Assembly: GCA_013813185.1 (NCBI GenBank)
Contig: JACCSD010000247.1
Span: 1 to 6,656, forward strand
Reading direction: 5' to 3'
DNA from: Burkholderiaceae bacterium
Lineage (GTDB): Bacteria; Pseudomonadota; Gammaproteobacteria; Burkholderiales; Burkholderiaceae_F
DNA length: 6,656 bases
Every line of letters starts with the position of its first letter. Position 1 is the stretch's first letter. The position numbers and the translations under genes were made by a program. The notes beneath the pieces are model-generated. The model had not been told where the DNA came from, did not search any database, and saw nothing but the letters and a program-made list of their open reading frames with translations. Shown one piece after another: positions 1-5,099 of this stretch.

Positions 1-2
1 TG

Positions 3-176
3 CGAACGCAACTCGCTACCGCCTGCGGCTCGACGACTCTCGCCGCCAAGGTACTCGAAGGCGTCGAGCCTTGTCCCGCTGCGGCCGTCGACCTGCTCGA
101 CCAGTTGCAACAGTCGGCCGCGGGCAAAAGCCGCACTTCGATCTGGCGCTCGACGGTTGCAAAAACAAGGCGTTAG
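3..176 (+). CDS. C-terminal end of a probable phage prohead protease (partial)
   Basis: An open frame enters from the left edge and stops with TAG at 174-176, giving 57 visible residues. The peptide begins RTQLATACGSTTLAAKVLEG and continues with a helical segment (AAAVDLLDQL), then a basic, low-complexity tail ending AKTRR. No catalytic residues are visible because the body of the protein lies outside the window. The assignment rests on context: in tailed phages the gene directly before an HK97-type capsid gene is usually the S49/ClpP-like or U35 prohead protease. The C-terminal pattern of alanine-rich helices around a Cys-Gly also resembles the tails of such proteases. It ends 44 bp before the capsid start, consistent with one operon. 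It could instead be a separate scaffold or decoration protein. That this frame is coding is fairly likely; the name is inference. Confidence 0.45.
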   Translation, partial: RTQLATACGSTTLAAKVLEGVEPCPAAAVDLLDQLQQSAAGKSRTSIWRSTVAKTRR

Positions 177-206
177 TTTGCAACATGCAAGGATCGTCGA
201 AACCCC

Positions 207-211
207 GGGAG
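207..211 (+). promoter_or_regulatory. Ribosome binding site that sets the capsid start
   Basis: GGGAG lies 9 nt before the ATG at 221. The same frame is open upstream to the window edge, with another ATG at 185 and a TTG at 71. Neither of those has as good a Shine-Dalgarno spacing, and the residues they would add are low in hydrophobic content and overlap the preceding gene. This supports 221 as the start. Confidence 0.55.
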
Positions 212-220
212 TATTCGACG

Positions 221-1252
221 ATGGCAACATCTTTCGCAGTCTTCGCTCAAGCGTTGTTGGCGAATCAAGGCGACCCTCAAAAGGCGCTCGAAAACCCGAC
301 GGTACGGCGCGATTTGATGGCGTCGATGGTGCTGAAGGCCGCGGTTGCTGCCGGTACTACCCTCGATGCCGGCTTCGCCAGCGAGCTGAGTGGTTACGCG
401 TCGATGTCGGCCGAATTTATTGGGTTGGTCGACGAGCAAACCGTGCTCGGGAAAATGCAAACGCGCTCGGCGCCATTTCGAACCCGCGTACCGGTGCTCG
501 AAAATCAGGCGGCGGCCACGTTTGTCGATCAAGCTGCGCCCAAACCGGCAGTCGCATTGTCGCTCGATCTGCTGACGTTGCTGCCGCACAAGCTGGCAAT
601 GCTTTGCGCGCTGACCGAAGAGCTGGTGCGCTTCTCATCGCCAGCAGCCTCAAGTGTGGTCGAGCGAGCGCTGACCGCGGCGATTGTGGCCGGCACTGAC
701 CGCGCTTTTTTGGACCCAGACGAAGCGGCCACGTCCGGGCATCCGGCCAGCATTACCAACGGCATCACTCCAACCTCTAGCGCCGGTTCATCGGCCGCGC
801 AAATTACGACGACGCTTACGACGATGCTGGACTCGCTCGCCACGTCCGGCAGCAGCTTGCGGAACGCGGTCGTGATTGCGCATCCGTCGACTGCGATTGT
901 TCTATCGTCCGTCCTGACGGCGGGCAACGTCCGCGCTTTTCCAGATGCCAGCGTGCGCGGCGGCAGCATCCTCGGCATGCCGTTGCTGGTAACCCGGAGC
1001 GCGCAGACTGAAGGCTCGCCGCTGCAGCGCTTGCTGGTCGTGGCCGATGGCGATCGCATCGTGGTCGCCGATGATGGCCAAGTTACCGTCGACACGAGTC
1101 GTCAAGCCTCGATACAACTGCTGACCGATCCAGTGTCGGGCGCGCAGTCGCTAGTCTCACTCTGGGAAAATAATTTGGCGGCATTGCGCGCCGAGCGCCT
1201 TATCTCGTGGGTCAGTGTCGACGCAGCGCGCTACGCGCTGGTGAGCTATTAA
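221..1252 (+). CDS. Phage major capsid protein, HK97 fold
   Basis: This 343-residue protein is the main shell subunit of a tailed-phage-type head. Residues 1-60 form a helical N-arm. Residues about 65-115 (EFIGLVDEQTVLGKMQTRSA onward, then FVDQAAPKP) look like the extended E-loop region. A long spine helix with TEELVRFSSP lies near 132-141, followed by ERALTAAIVAGTDRAFLDP. The last part, residues 310-331, carries the pattern SLWENNLAALRAERLISW, which is typical of the C-terminal strand of HK97 capsids. Hydrophobic strands such as RNAVVIAHPST (214-224) fit the A-domain. The start at 221 is chosen for its GGGAG site; 185 is the alternative. The length suits a subunit with no long N-terminal delta (scaffold) domain. 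It sits after a probable protease gene, but no connector or tail gene follows. Fold assignment is confident; the phage family is not determined. Confidence 0.85.
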   Translation: MATSFAVFAQALLANQGDPQKALENPTVRRDLMASMVLKAAVAAGTTLDAGFASELSGYASMSAEFIGLVDEQTVLGKMQTRSAPFRTRVPVLENQAAATFVDQAAPKPAVALSLDLLTLLPHKLAMLCALTEELVRFSSPAASSVVERALTAAIVAGTDRAFLDPDEAATSGHPASITNGITPTSSAGSSAAQITTTLTTMLDSLATSGSSLRNAVVIAHPSTAIVLSSVLTAGNVRAFPDASVRGGSILGMPLLVTRSAQTEGSPLQRLLVVADGDRIVVADDGQVTVDTSRQASIQLLTDPVSGAQSLVSLWENNLAALRAERLISWVSVDAARYALVSY

Positions 1253-1268
1253 AGTGGACGGCGGACCA

Positions 1269-1667
1269 ATGGCCAAAACAGCTCGTGCGCTGACGCCTCG
1301 CGAGTGGCGCGAGCTGACAGCTGAAGAATTTGTCCACGAACTGAAAATCAGGGAGTCGGCGGAGTCAAAAAAAACGTTTGTTGAGACGACGTCGGCGCGC
1401 TTGGAGAAAGCGCTGCGCGAGCTGAAAGCAGAATTTCCCGGCGCGCAACTCACGCCCGAAATCGTTTTCACTGCCGTCCGCAGTTATGTCGATGTGTCGA
1501 TCCTGCGCGCGGAGGAGCGGATCAAAAAGCCGGACCCAATGCTGCAGGCAGGCTTTAACCAGCAGACCAAACGGATCGAGGATTTTTACGCGCACTTGGA
1601 TGACCTCGAAAATCGGCTGCACGCGCGTATCGATTCGTTGCGCGAAGAAGTTTTCGGCCCCGAGTGA
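1269..1667 (+). CDS. Small charged coiled-coil phage protein, function unknown
   Basis: I do not recognise this 132-residue protein. It begins MAKTARALTPREWRELTAEE and is very rich in Glu, Lys and Arg. Two helical stretches stand out: residues about 38-54 (TTSARLEKALRELKAEF) and the C-terminal part with TKRIEDFYAHLDDLENRLHA, which has heptad-like spacing and is probably coiled coil. There is no signal peptide or membrane segment. It starts 16 bp after the capsid stop and is surely co-transcribed. A GTG at 1254, with GGTGAG 8 nt upstream, would add five residues and is a real alternative start; ATG 1269 was preferred as the standard codon. A run of eight A (1367-1374) lies inside the gene. Position after a capsid gene would suit a head accessory or scaffold-like role, but that is inference only. 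Confidence 0.75.
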   Translation: MAKTARALTPREWRELTAEEFVHELKIRESAESKKTFVETTSARLEKALRELKAEFPGAQLTPEIVFTAVRSYVDVSILRAEERIKKPDPMLQAGFNQQTKRIEDFYAHLDDLENRLHARIDSLREEVFGPE

Positions 1668-1686
1668 AATTGGCCCGAGGTACGAC

Positions 1687-1839
1687 ATGAGTCAAAGCAA
1701 AATTGCGCAATCCATACGCGTAGGCAATGACCAGAGGATTGTTAGCAATGCTAACAATTTACCAGCAAGCCCTAGCACGCTCTACTTGCTCACCACCCTC
1801 AACGAAAGTGAACACGCTGCCGGCAGGCGATGCTCGTGA
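1687..1839 (+). CDS. 50-residue phage protein, function unknown
   Basis: A short gene starting at ATG 1687 with a good GAGG site (1677-1680) 6 nt upstream, and ending at TGA 1837-1839. The product starts MSQSKIAQSIRVGNDQRIVS and ends with a hydrophilic AAGRRCS. It is polar, has no recognisable domain, signal or membrane segment, and one Cys near the end. It lies 19 bp after the previous stop, and its last 10 bases overlap the start of the next gene, as expected for translational coupling. A perfect 9-bp inverted repeat (1738-1758) sits inside it. Support comes from the ribosome site and tight packing, not from homology; it could also be a leader that only carries the hairpin. Confidence 0.5.
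   Translation: MSQSKIAQSIRVGNDQRIVSNANNLPASPSTLYLLTTLNESEHAAGRRCS
1738..1758. repeat. Perfect 9-bp inverted repeat with 3-nt loop
   Basis: Arms ATTGTTAGC (1738-1746) and GCTAACAAT (1750-1758) flank AAT. The arms are perfect reverse complements and more AT-rich than the surroundings. There is no T-run on either side, so this does not look like an intrinsic terminator. It lies inside the 50-residue gene and 71 bp before the start at 1830. It could be an operator for a dimeric repressor, or an mRNA hairpin affecting coupled translation. Both roles are inference. Confidence 0.6.
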
Positions 1840-2030
1840 CCCCGGCTGACATTCGCCGGATGGCAGACGCATTCGCCGATCTGGTCGATGATGAGAGCGC
1901 GGCGCTAGAGTTGGCGCAGGCAGTGGCCGATGAGATCGAACGTGCGGCTGCACCGCTACGCAATCGAGTCGAGCGCCTGGAAATGGATCTCGCGCGCGCG
2001 ATCACTGCGGGGCTGATTCGAAAGCTTTGA
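1830..2030 (+). CDS. 66-residue helical phage protein, function unknown
   Basis: The product begins MLVTPADIRRMADAFADLVD and ends DLARAITAGLIRKL. It is almost wholly helical by composition, acidic in the first half, with an Ala/Glu-rich centre (ALELAQAVADEIERAA) and a second helix with RNRVERLEMDLARAI that may be coiled coil. There is no recognised domain and no membrane segment. The start overlaps the end of the preceding gene by 10 bases (1830-1839) and the stop shares one base with the next start (TGATG at 2028-2032), which argues for a translated, coupled gene. GTG 1836 and ATG 1860 in the same frame are alternative starts; no start has a strong ribosome site, in line with coupling. Function not inferred. 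Confidence 0.65.
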   Translation: MLVTPADIRRMADAFADLVDDESAALELAQAVADEIERAAAPLRNRVERLEMDLARAITAGLIRKL

Positions 2031-2206
2031 TGCCGTCCGATCAATCGGTGTTGGATCGGCTCGCAGCGCTGGAAACTTTGTGCGTCGTGCTCGGAGCTGA
2101 AAGATTCGCACCGATGGTCGCGAGCGATGAGCGATTCGTTGCTTTCTCTGACGAGCTGGCAGATGCAGGCGGCCGATCGCCAGCGTTAGAAACTTGGTTT
2201 CTATGA
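2030..2206 (+). CDS. 58-residue phage protein, function unknown
   Basis: This gene starts at ATG 2030, overlapping the previous stop by one base, and ends at TGA 2204-2206. The product begins MPSDQSVLDRLAALETLCVV and ends SPALETWFL. It has two probable amphipathic helices (residues 5-22 and 34-46), is acidic, and has one Cys at residue 18. No domain is recognised. Codon third positions are not strongly biased, so the case rests on the TGATG junction and on continuity with the small genes before it. It is the last clear plus-strand gene before the convergent operon. A 14-codon frame (2203-2247) overlaps its stop, but is too short to call. Confidence 0.5.
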   Translation: MPSDQSVLDRLAALETLCVVLGAERFAPMVASDERFVAFSDELADAGGRSPALETWFL

Positions 2207-2243
2207 TGGACCGGCAACGCCTGCGCCTGCTGCGCCGCGGGCT

Positions 2244-2450
2244 TTAACGCCGGCGCCAGGTGCGCGCCTTGTCTTGCTCGGCGGCAAGCTCTTTCGCTCG
2301 AAAGAAACGCTCCGACGCATCCATCGCGCCGTCGCAATATTTGTAATGTTTGGCGATGCGGCCGGCGCGCTCGAGTTCGAGCATCTCCGCTTTGACGCTT
2401 TCGATCGATGGCCAGAACGTTTCATTGTCGGTCACGGCGGCGATGCTAGC
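2244..2450 (-). CDS. Hypothetical protein, possible winged-helix-like, start uncertain
   Basis: The frame is open from 2654 down to the stop at 2244-2246, but the part above 2536 overlaps the preceding gene and reads like an out-of-frame shadow. Protein-like sequence starts near 2460. The best initiator found is TTG 2450, with AAGG spaced 5 nt before it on the minus strand, giving 68 residues beginning LASIAAVTDNETFWPSIESV (TTG read as Met). GTG 2435 is an alternative. The pattern helix, TDN turn, helix (FWPSIESVKAEMLELERAGR), then IAKHYKY as a possible wing, loosely suggests a DNA-binding winged helix; this is weak inference. The tail is basic (ARTWRRR). It is the last gene of the integrase-side operon and ends tail to tail with the capsid-side unit. 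Confidence 0.45.
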   Translation of the reverse strand, partial: ASIAAVTDNETFWPSIESVKAEMLELERAGRIAKHYKYCDGAMDASERFFRAKELAAEQDKARTWRRR

Positions 2451-2472
2451 CAAGGCGGCCTTGGAAGTGTGA

Positions 2473-2490
2473 AATTCGGTATGCCGAATT
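2473..2490. repeat. 7-bp inverted repeat in the gap between two minus-strand genes
   Basis: AATTCGG (2473-2479) and CCGAATT (2484-2490) are perfect reverse complements around TATG. The repeat lies between the stop of the 67-residue gene (2536) and the likely start of the final gene (about 2450), in a stretch that looks less coding than its neighbours. No T-run follows on the minus strand. It may be an operator or an RNA hairpin near the start of the last gene; the role is not established. Confidence 0.45.
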
Positions 2491-2535
2491 CTGGCCCTAG
2501 TAAGCGATTTTGGGCCTTCCTCGGCCTTTCTTGTA

Positions 2536-2739
2536 TCACTTTTTGGACTTTCCCAGGCCTTTGTTCCGCGCCGGCATCTTGCGCGCAGTCCATTCCGCGC
2601 GAGCGACAACCCGTTCCATTTCGTCGAGCGCGCCGAGCAATTCTTCGGCCACATCGACCAGCGCGCGGATCTGCTGGTGCAAGTCCTCGAGCTGCGTGAC
2701 TACATAGCGCGCCCGTTCCTCGTTCGTTGAATTGCTCAT
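2536..2739 (-). CDS. 67-residue helical protein, function unknown
   Basis: The product begins MSNSTNEERARYVVTQLEDL and ends with a basic tail (RNKGLGKSKK). The middle is a long amphipathic helix, roughly residues 9-50, with hydrophobic residues at heptad-like spacing (LHQQIRALVDVAEELLGALD), so it probably forms a coiled coil or helical bundle. The basic tail could contact nucleic acid, but nothing shows this directly. Its ATG overlaps the stop of the gene upstream by four bases (ATGA, 2736-2739), so translation is probably coupled. There is no strong ribosome site of its own. I do not recognise a family. It resembles the neighbouring 92-residue protein in size and helical nature, without obvious sequence identity. 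Confidence 0.6.
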   Translation of the reverse strand: MSNSTNEERARYVVTQLEDLHQQIRALVDVAEELLGALDEMERVVARAEWTARKMPARNKGLGKSKK

Positions 2740-3014
2740 CGTGTGGCTACCGCTGCCAGCTGATGCAGCTGCGCCAGCCGGACTTCGAGCCGGGCGAAGC
2801 AGCCGCGCACCTCGGACATTTGCAGCTCTGCCACGGCCAGCAGCCGGTCGGTGCGCCGAACGTCGGCCGCGGGCGGCAATGGCAGCAGCACGTCGACGGC
2901 GGTTTGCAGATCAAACACTGCGCTCGCGAGCTCGTTATGCGCGCTCTGAACGCGGTCGCCGGCGGCGTTGAGCGCACGCACCAGCTTTTCGGTGCGCTTG
3001 TCGTCGTCGCTCAT
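2736..3014 (-). CDS. 92-residue helical protein, function unknown
   Basis: Starting at ATG 3014, the product begins MSDDDKRTEKLVRALNAAGD and ends QLHQLAAVATR. It appears to be two long helices (residues about 6-40 and 52-90) joined by a proline-containing turn (LLPLPPAAD), so a helical hairpin is likely. It is rich in Ala and Leu, carries one Cys, and has no signal peptide or true membrane segment. The frame extends upstream to 3065, but those residues overlap the previous gene. The 3014 start forms an ATGA overlap with that gene's stop (3011-3014), and its own stop forms another with the next gene (2736-2739). This double junction is the main evidence. Function unknown. Confidence 0.6.
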   Translation of the reverse strand: MSDDDKRTEKLVRALNAAGDRVQSAHNELASAVFDLQTAVDVLLPLPPAADVRRTDRLLAVAELQMSEVRGCFARLEVRLAQLHQLAAVATR

Positions 3015-3331
3015 GGGTACACCGCCATCAGCGCATGCGTGACCTTGGCCCGCAATGCAACCCATTCGCCCTCAGTCACTCCGCGCGGGTAGCGGATCGC
3101 TTCGCTGCATTCGAGCAGGGCGTCATAGATCAGCGGTGCGGCCAGGATGATGAGCGCATCGTCGGCGCGCTTCGTAAAGGCGATGCTGTTGCCCCTGGCG
3201 TTGGTAATCCCGAGCCATTCGCCCGCGGGCAGCTTGATCCAGCGGCTATCAGCGGCACGATGATCCAGTGATACGCGCTTCGCTAGGTGCCATGGCGTCG
3301 GCGAATGCGGGACTTGATCGAGCGCGCTCAT
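3011..3331 (-). CDS. Small phage-type accessory protein, function unknown
   Basis: From ATG 3331 the product has 106 residues beginning MSALDQVPHSPTPWHLAKRV. The first part has a SPTPWH motif and short strands (WIKLPAGEWLGITNARGNSI), and the second half has a helix with RADDALIILAAPLIYDALLE. This tail resembles the Ala-Asn/Asp, leucine-rich 'A..LI.AAP.L..AL' motif seen in many small phage and prophage proteins, usually of unknown role. The frame continues to 3496, but the extra residues are Arg-rich and overlap the preceding gene, so they are taken as a shadow. Start 3331 overlaps the upstream stop by four bases (ATGA, 3328-3331), and the stop does the same with the next start. No enzyme motif was seen. 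Confidence 0.65.
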   Translation of the reverse strand: MSALDQVPHSPTPWHLAKRVSLDHRAADSRWIKLPAGEWLGITNARGNSIAFTKRADDALIILAAPLIYDALLECSEAIRYPRGVTEGEWVALRAKVTHALMAVYP

Positions 3332-3534
3332 TCGGGCAGCCGCATCGGATCGAATGCTGTCTGCGCGTCGAACAGCTCGCGCGCGACTAGGGTGGCATGG
3401 GTGCTGTTCGAAGCCAGCACGCGCACGATTTTGAAGTCGCTGAAGCTGGCGGCGCGGGCGTCTACGCCTTTTTTTAGCAGCGTCACCTGGTACCAATGGC
3501 CGCCGCGTTGGCCCGTAAACTCTGAATCGCTCAT
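3328..3534 (-). CDS. 68-residue protein, function unknown, first gene after the integrase
   Basis: ATG 3534 has a GAGG site 5 nt upstream on the minus strand and gives a product beginning MSDSEFTGQRGGHWYQVTLL. The same frame is open to ATG 3606 and TTG 3612. Those would add a Thr/Ser/Ala-rich stretch and would leave only about 10-16 bp to the integrase stop, so a longer form is possible. The sequence suggests a small alpha/beta fold: strand WYQVTLLKKG, strand DFKIVRVLASN, then helix THATLVARELFDA. No family is recognised. A lysine pair in LLKKG is encoded by a run of seven A. It is the first of four genes linked by ATGA overlaps and probably shares a transcript with the integrase. Confidence 0.6.
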   Translation of the reverse strand: MSDSEFTGQRGGHWYQVTLLKKGVDARAASFSDFKIVRVLASNSTHATLVARELFDAQTAFDPMRLPE

Positions 3535-3621
3535 GACTACCTCGCTCGTTGAGGTTGATTGGGAAGCCCTGCCGGCCGCTGTTTCCGCAGCGGTGTCGGT
3601 GGGCATGGTCAAAACTGGGAT

Positions 3622-4884
3622 CTAGCCTGCTATCTCCTTCCGTAGGTTGATCACGTTGTCGGCTTGCGAAGTCACAGGCGAGTAGCAGTACTTCGCCCAG
3701 TCGTTCATCAGGCGCCGGCGCTTGGCCAGCAAGTCGGTGCGCGTGTAGGCCTTCTCGGCCTTGTCTTCGAGCTGGTGGGCGAGGGCGGTCTCGACGATCC
3801 GGTTCGGGTAATTGGTGCGCTCGCTCGCCCAGGTCTTGAACGTCGCGCGAAAGCCGTGCGTGGTGATATCGGTCTGGCCCATGCGACGCAGCAACGCGAG
3901 CATGGCCATGTTCGACAATCCGCTGCCTTCCCTTCCGCCCGGGAATACGTGCTGATTGCCACGCAGCCGCATGCTGGCGGCGCGTTTCAGAACATCGAGT
4001 GCTTGCGCGGGCAACGGCACCCGATGTTCGATGCCCGCTTTCATCCGCTGCCCCGGGACCGTCCAGATGCGCTCGTCGTGATCGATCTCGGACCAGCGCG
4101 CGCCGATGACTTCACCCGTGCGGGCTGCACACAGGATCAGGAATTCCAGCGCAATGGCTGCGATGCCTTCCTGTTCACGCAGACGCGGCAGGAATGCCGG
4201 CAGCTCCTCGTACGGCATGGCCGGATGATGTTCGACGGCGATGATCTTGGCCGGATTGGGTAGCGCCTGTTCTAGATGCTTGTTCCACTTGGCCGGGTTG
4301 TCGCCGCTGCGATAGCCGTGCAGGGTGGCCCACCCGAGCACATGCTCGATGCGACCGCGTACTCGGGAAGCGGTCTCCGTCTTGGTGCTCCAGATTTTCT
4401 GCAGCGCCTCCAATACGAGCGGAGTACCGATGTCGGCAACCGGGATGCTTCCGAATACGGGTGAGGCATACGTCGCCAGCGAGGCGCGCCATTGAGCGCG
4501 GTGTTTTGGATTGCGCCACTTGGCCTCGTTAGCGGCGATGTAGGCCTCTGCGCACTCGGCGAAGGTCTTCGTGCTCGCTTCGAGTTTGCGACGCTCCTGC
4601 GTCAATTCTGCCGCCTGGGCGCGTCTGCTATCGAGCGGATCGATGCGGGCCTGCAGAAGCTTGCGTTGAGTCAGGGCCAGATCGCGTGCTTCGTCCAGCG
4701 TGACCGTGATCAAGCTGCCCAAGCCCATGCGCCGTTCTTCACCGCCGCGCACGTAGCGGAATATCCAGGCCTTCGAGCCGCCCTCGGCGATCTGCAGGTT
4801 CAAGCCGCCGCCATCGTTGAGCAGTCCGCGTGCATCTGCCTGCTTGATTTCCCGCTTCGACAGCCTGTGAATCGCTCGCGCCAT
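3622..4884 (-). CDS. int: Tyrosine recombinase (P4-type prophage integrase)
   Basis: This 420-residue enzyme carries out site-specific integration and excision of the element. Residues 1-85 form the N-terminal DUF4102-type arm-binding domain (LSKREIKQ, then LNDGGGLNLQI and KAWIFRYVRGGEERRMGLG). Residues about 105-200 are the core-binding SAM-like domain (TFAECAEAYI). The catalytic domain follows, with Arg255 in ARTGE, Lys282 in the RMKAGIEHRVPLP hairpin, His343 and Arg346 in HGFR, His370 in LAHQ and the nucleophile Tyr380 in AYTR. All expected active-site residues are present and the length is normal, so it is probably functional. A GGAGG is too close to the ATG, with a better spaced TTAGG just upstream. 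The gene points away from ligD, with its 5' side at the likely attachment region. Confidence 0.95.
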   Translation of the reverse strand: MARAIHRLSKREIKQADARGLLNDGGGLNLQIAEGGSKAWIFRYVRGGEERRMGLGSLITVTLDEARDLALTQRKLLQARIDPLDSRRAQAAELTQERRKLEASTKTFAECAEAYIAANEAKWRNPKHRAQWRASLATYASPVFGSIPVADIGTPLVLEALQKIWSTKTETASRVRGRIEHVLGWATLHGYRSGDNPAKWNKHLEQALPNPAKIIAVEHHPAMPYEELPAFLPRLREQEGIAAIALEFLILCAARTGEVIGARWSEIDHDERIWTVPGQRMKAGIEHRVPLPAQALDVLKRAASMRLRGNQHVFPGGREGSGLSNMAMLALLRRMGQTDITTHGFRATFKTWASERTNYPNRIVETALAHQLEDKAEKAYTRTDLLAKRRRLMNDWAKYCYSPVTSQADNVINLRKEIAG

Positions 4885-5099
4885 TCCTCCGCCTAACTCC
4901 GTCTGCGTACGTATCTACCTACGTTTCCATTTCGGAATCTGCCGGAACAACTTGAACGAGTCAAGAAACTTCTGGATGACTCACAGAGGGGAATGGGCGT
5001 ATTCTTGGACACTTTCGGAATGTTTGAAACTAGTCTGGAATGGTCTTAGTTAGAGTCCGCCTCCGCCAGTACAGGCACATCGTTTGCGTTTAAGGCACG
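4885..5099. other. Integrase-ligD intergenic region, probable element boundary
   Basis: These 215 bp separate the divergent integrase and ligD starts and are more AT-rich than the genes. I see no tRNA gene. P4-type integrases usually sit beside their attachment site, so one end of the element probably lies here. Short repeats include TTTCGGAAT twice (4930-4938 and 5013-5021), ACGTA/TACGT as an inverted pair (4909-4924) and CTTGA/TCAAG (4951-4965). Any could be recombinase arm or core sites; none is proven. An AAGG (5092-5095) 4 nt before ATG 5100 serves ligD. No convincing ligD promoter was found; a TTGGAC at 5005-5010 lacks a good -10 partner. Confidence 0.4.
4936..4964 (-). promoter_or_regulatory. 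Candidate integrase promoter
   Basis: On the minus strand TTGACT (4964-4959) is a good -35 box. Seventeen nt later CAGATT (4941-4936) is a poor -10, matching only three of six consensus bases. This would start transcription about 45 bp before the integrase ATG. The -35 overlaps a small inverted repeat, CTTGA/TCAAG (4951-4965), which could be an operator. Tentative. Confidence 0.3.

Noticed and set aside
529..1095. Long minus-strand open frame across the capsid gene
   Set aside because: It is antisense to a well-supported capsid gene, has Ser/Ala-rich shadow composition and no ribosome site.
1367..1374. Run of eight A in the 132-residue gene as a programmed frameshift site
   Set aside because: A -1 shift meets a stop within four codons and a +1 shift gives an unlike, short tail, so no extended product results. 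It is more likely just two lysine codons, though prone to indel errors.
1738..1758. KorB-type plasmid operator
   Set aside because: The arms contain TTAGC/GCTAA as in KorB sites, but the spacer is three bases instead of one and the outer bases differ; no plasmid partition genes are nearby.
2203..2247. 14-codon frame overlapping the stop at 2204-2206 as a gene
   Set aside because: Too short, Arg/Leu-rich and unsupported by any ribosome site beyond the overlap; mentioned only for the convergent junction.
2274..2699. Plus-strand open frame with a hydrophobic Phe/Trp-rich segment
   Set aside because: It lies opposite the minus-strand operon genes, which have better starts and overlaps; the hydrophobic part comes from reading the gap and gene ends in reverse.
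3469..3475. Seven A on the minus strand (CTA AAA AAA G) as a slippery site
   Set aside because: The -1 frame stops almost at once at a TAG, so there is no fused product as in tail chaperone genes.
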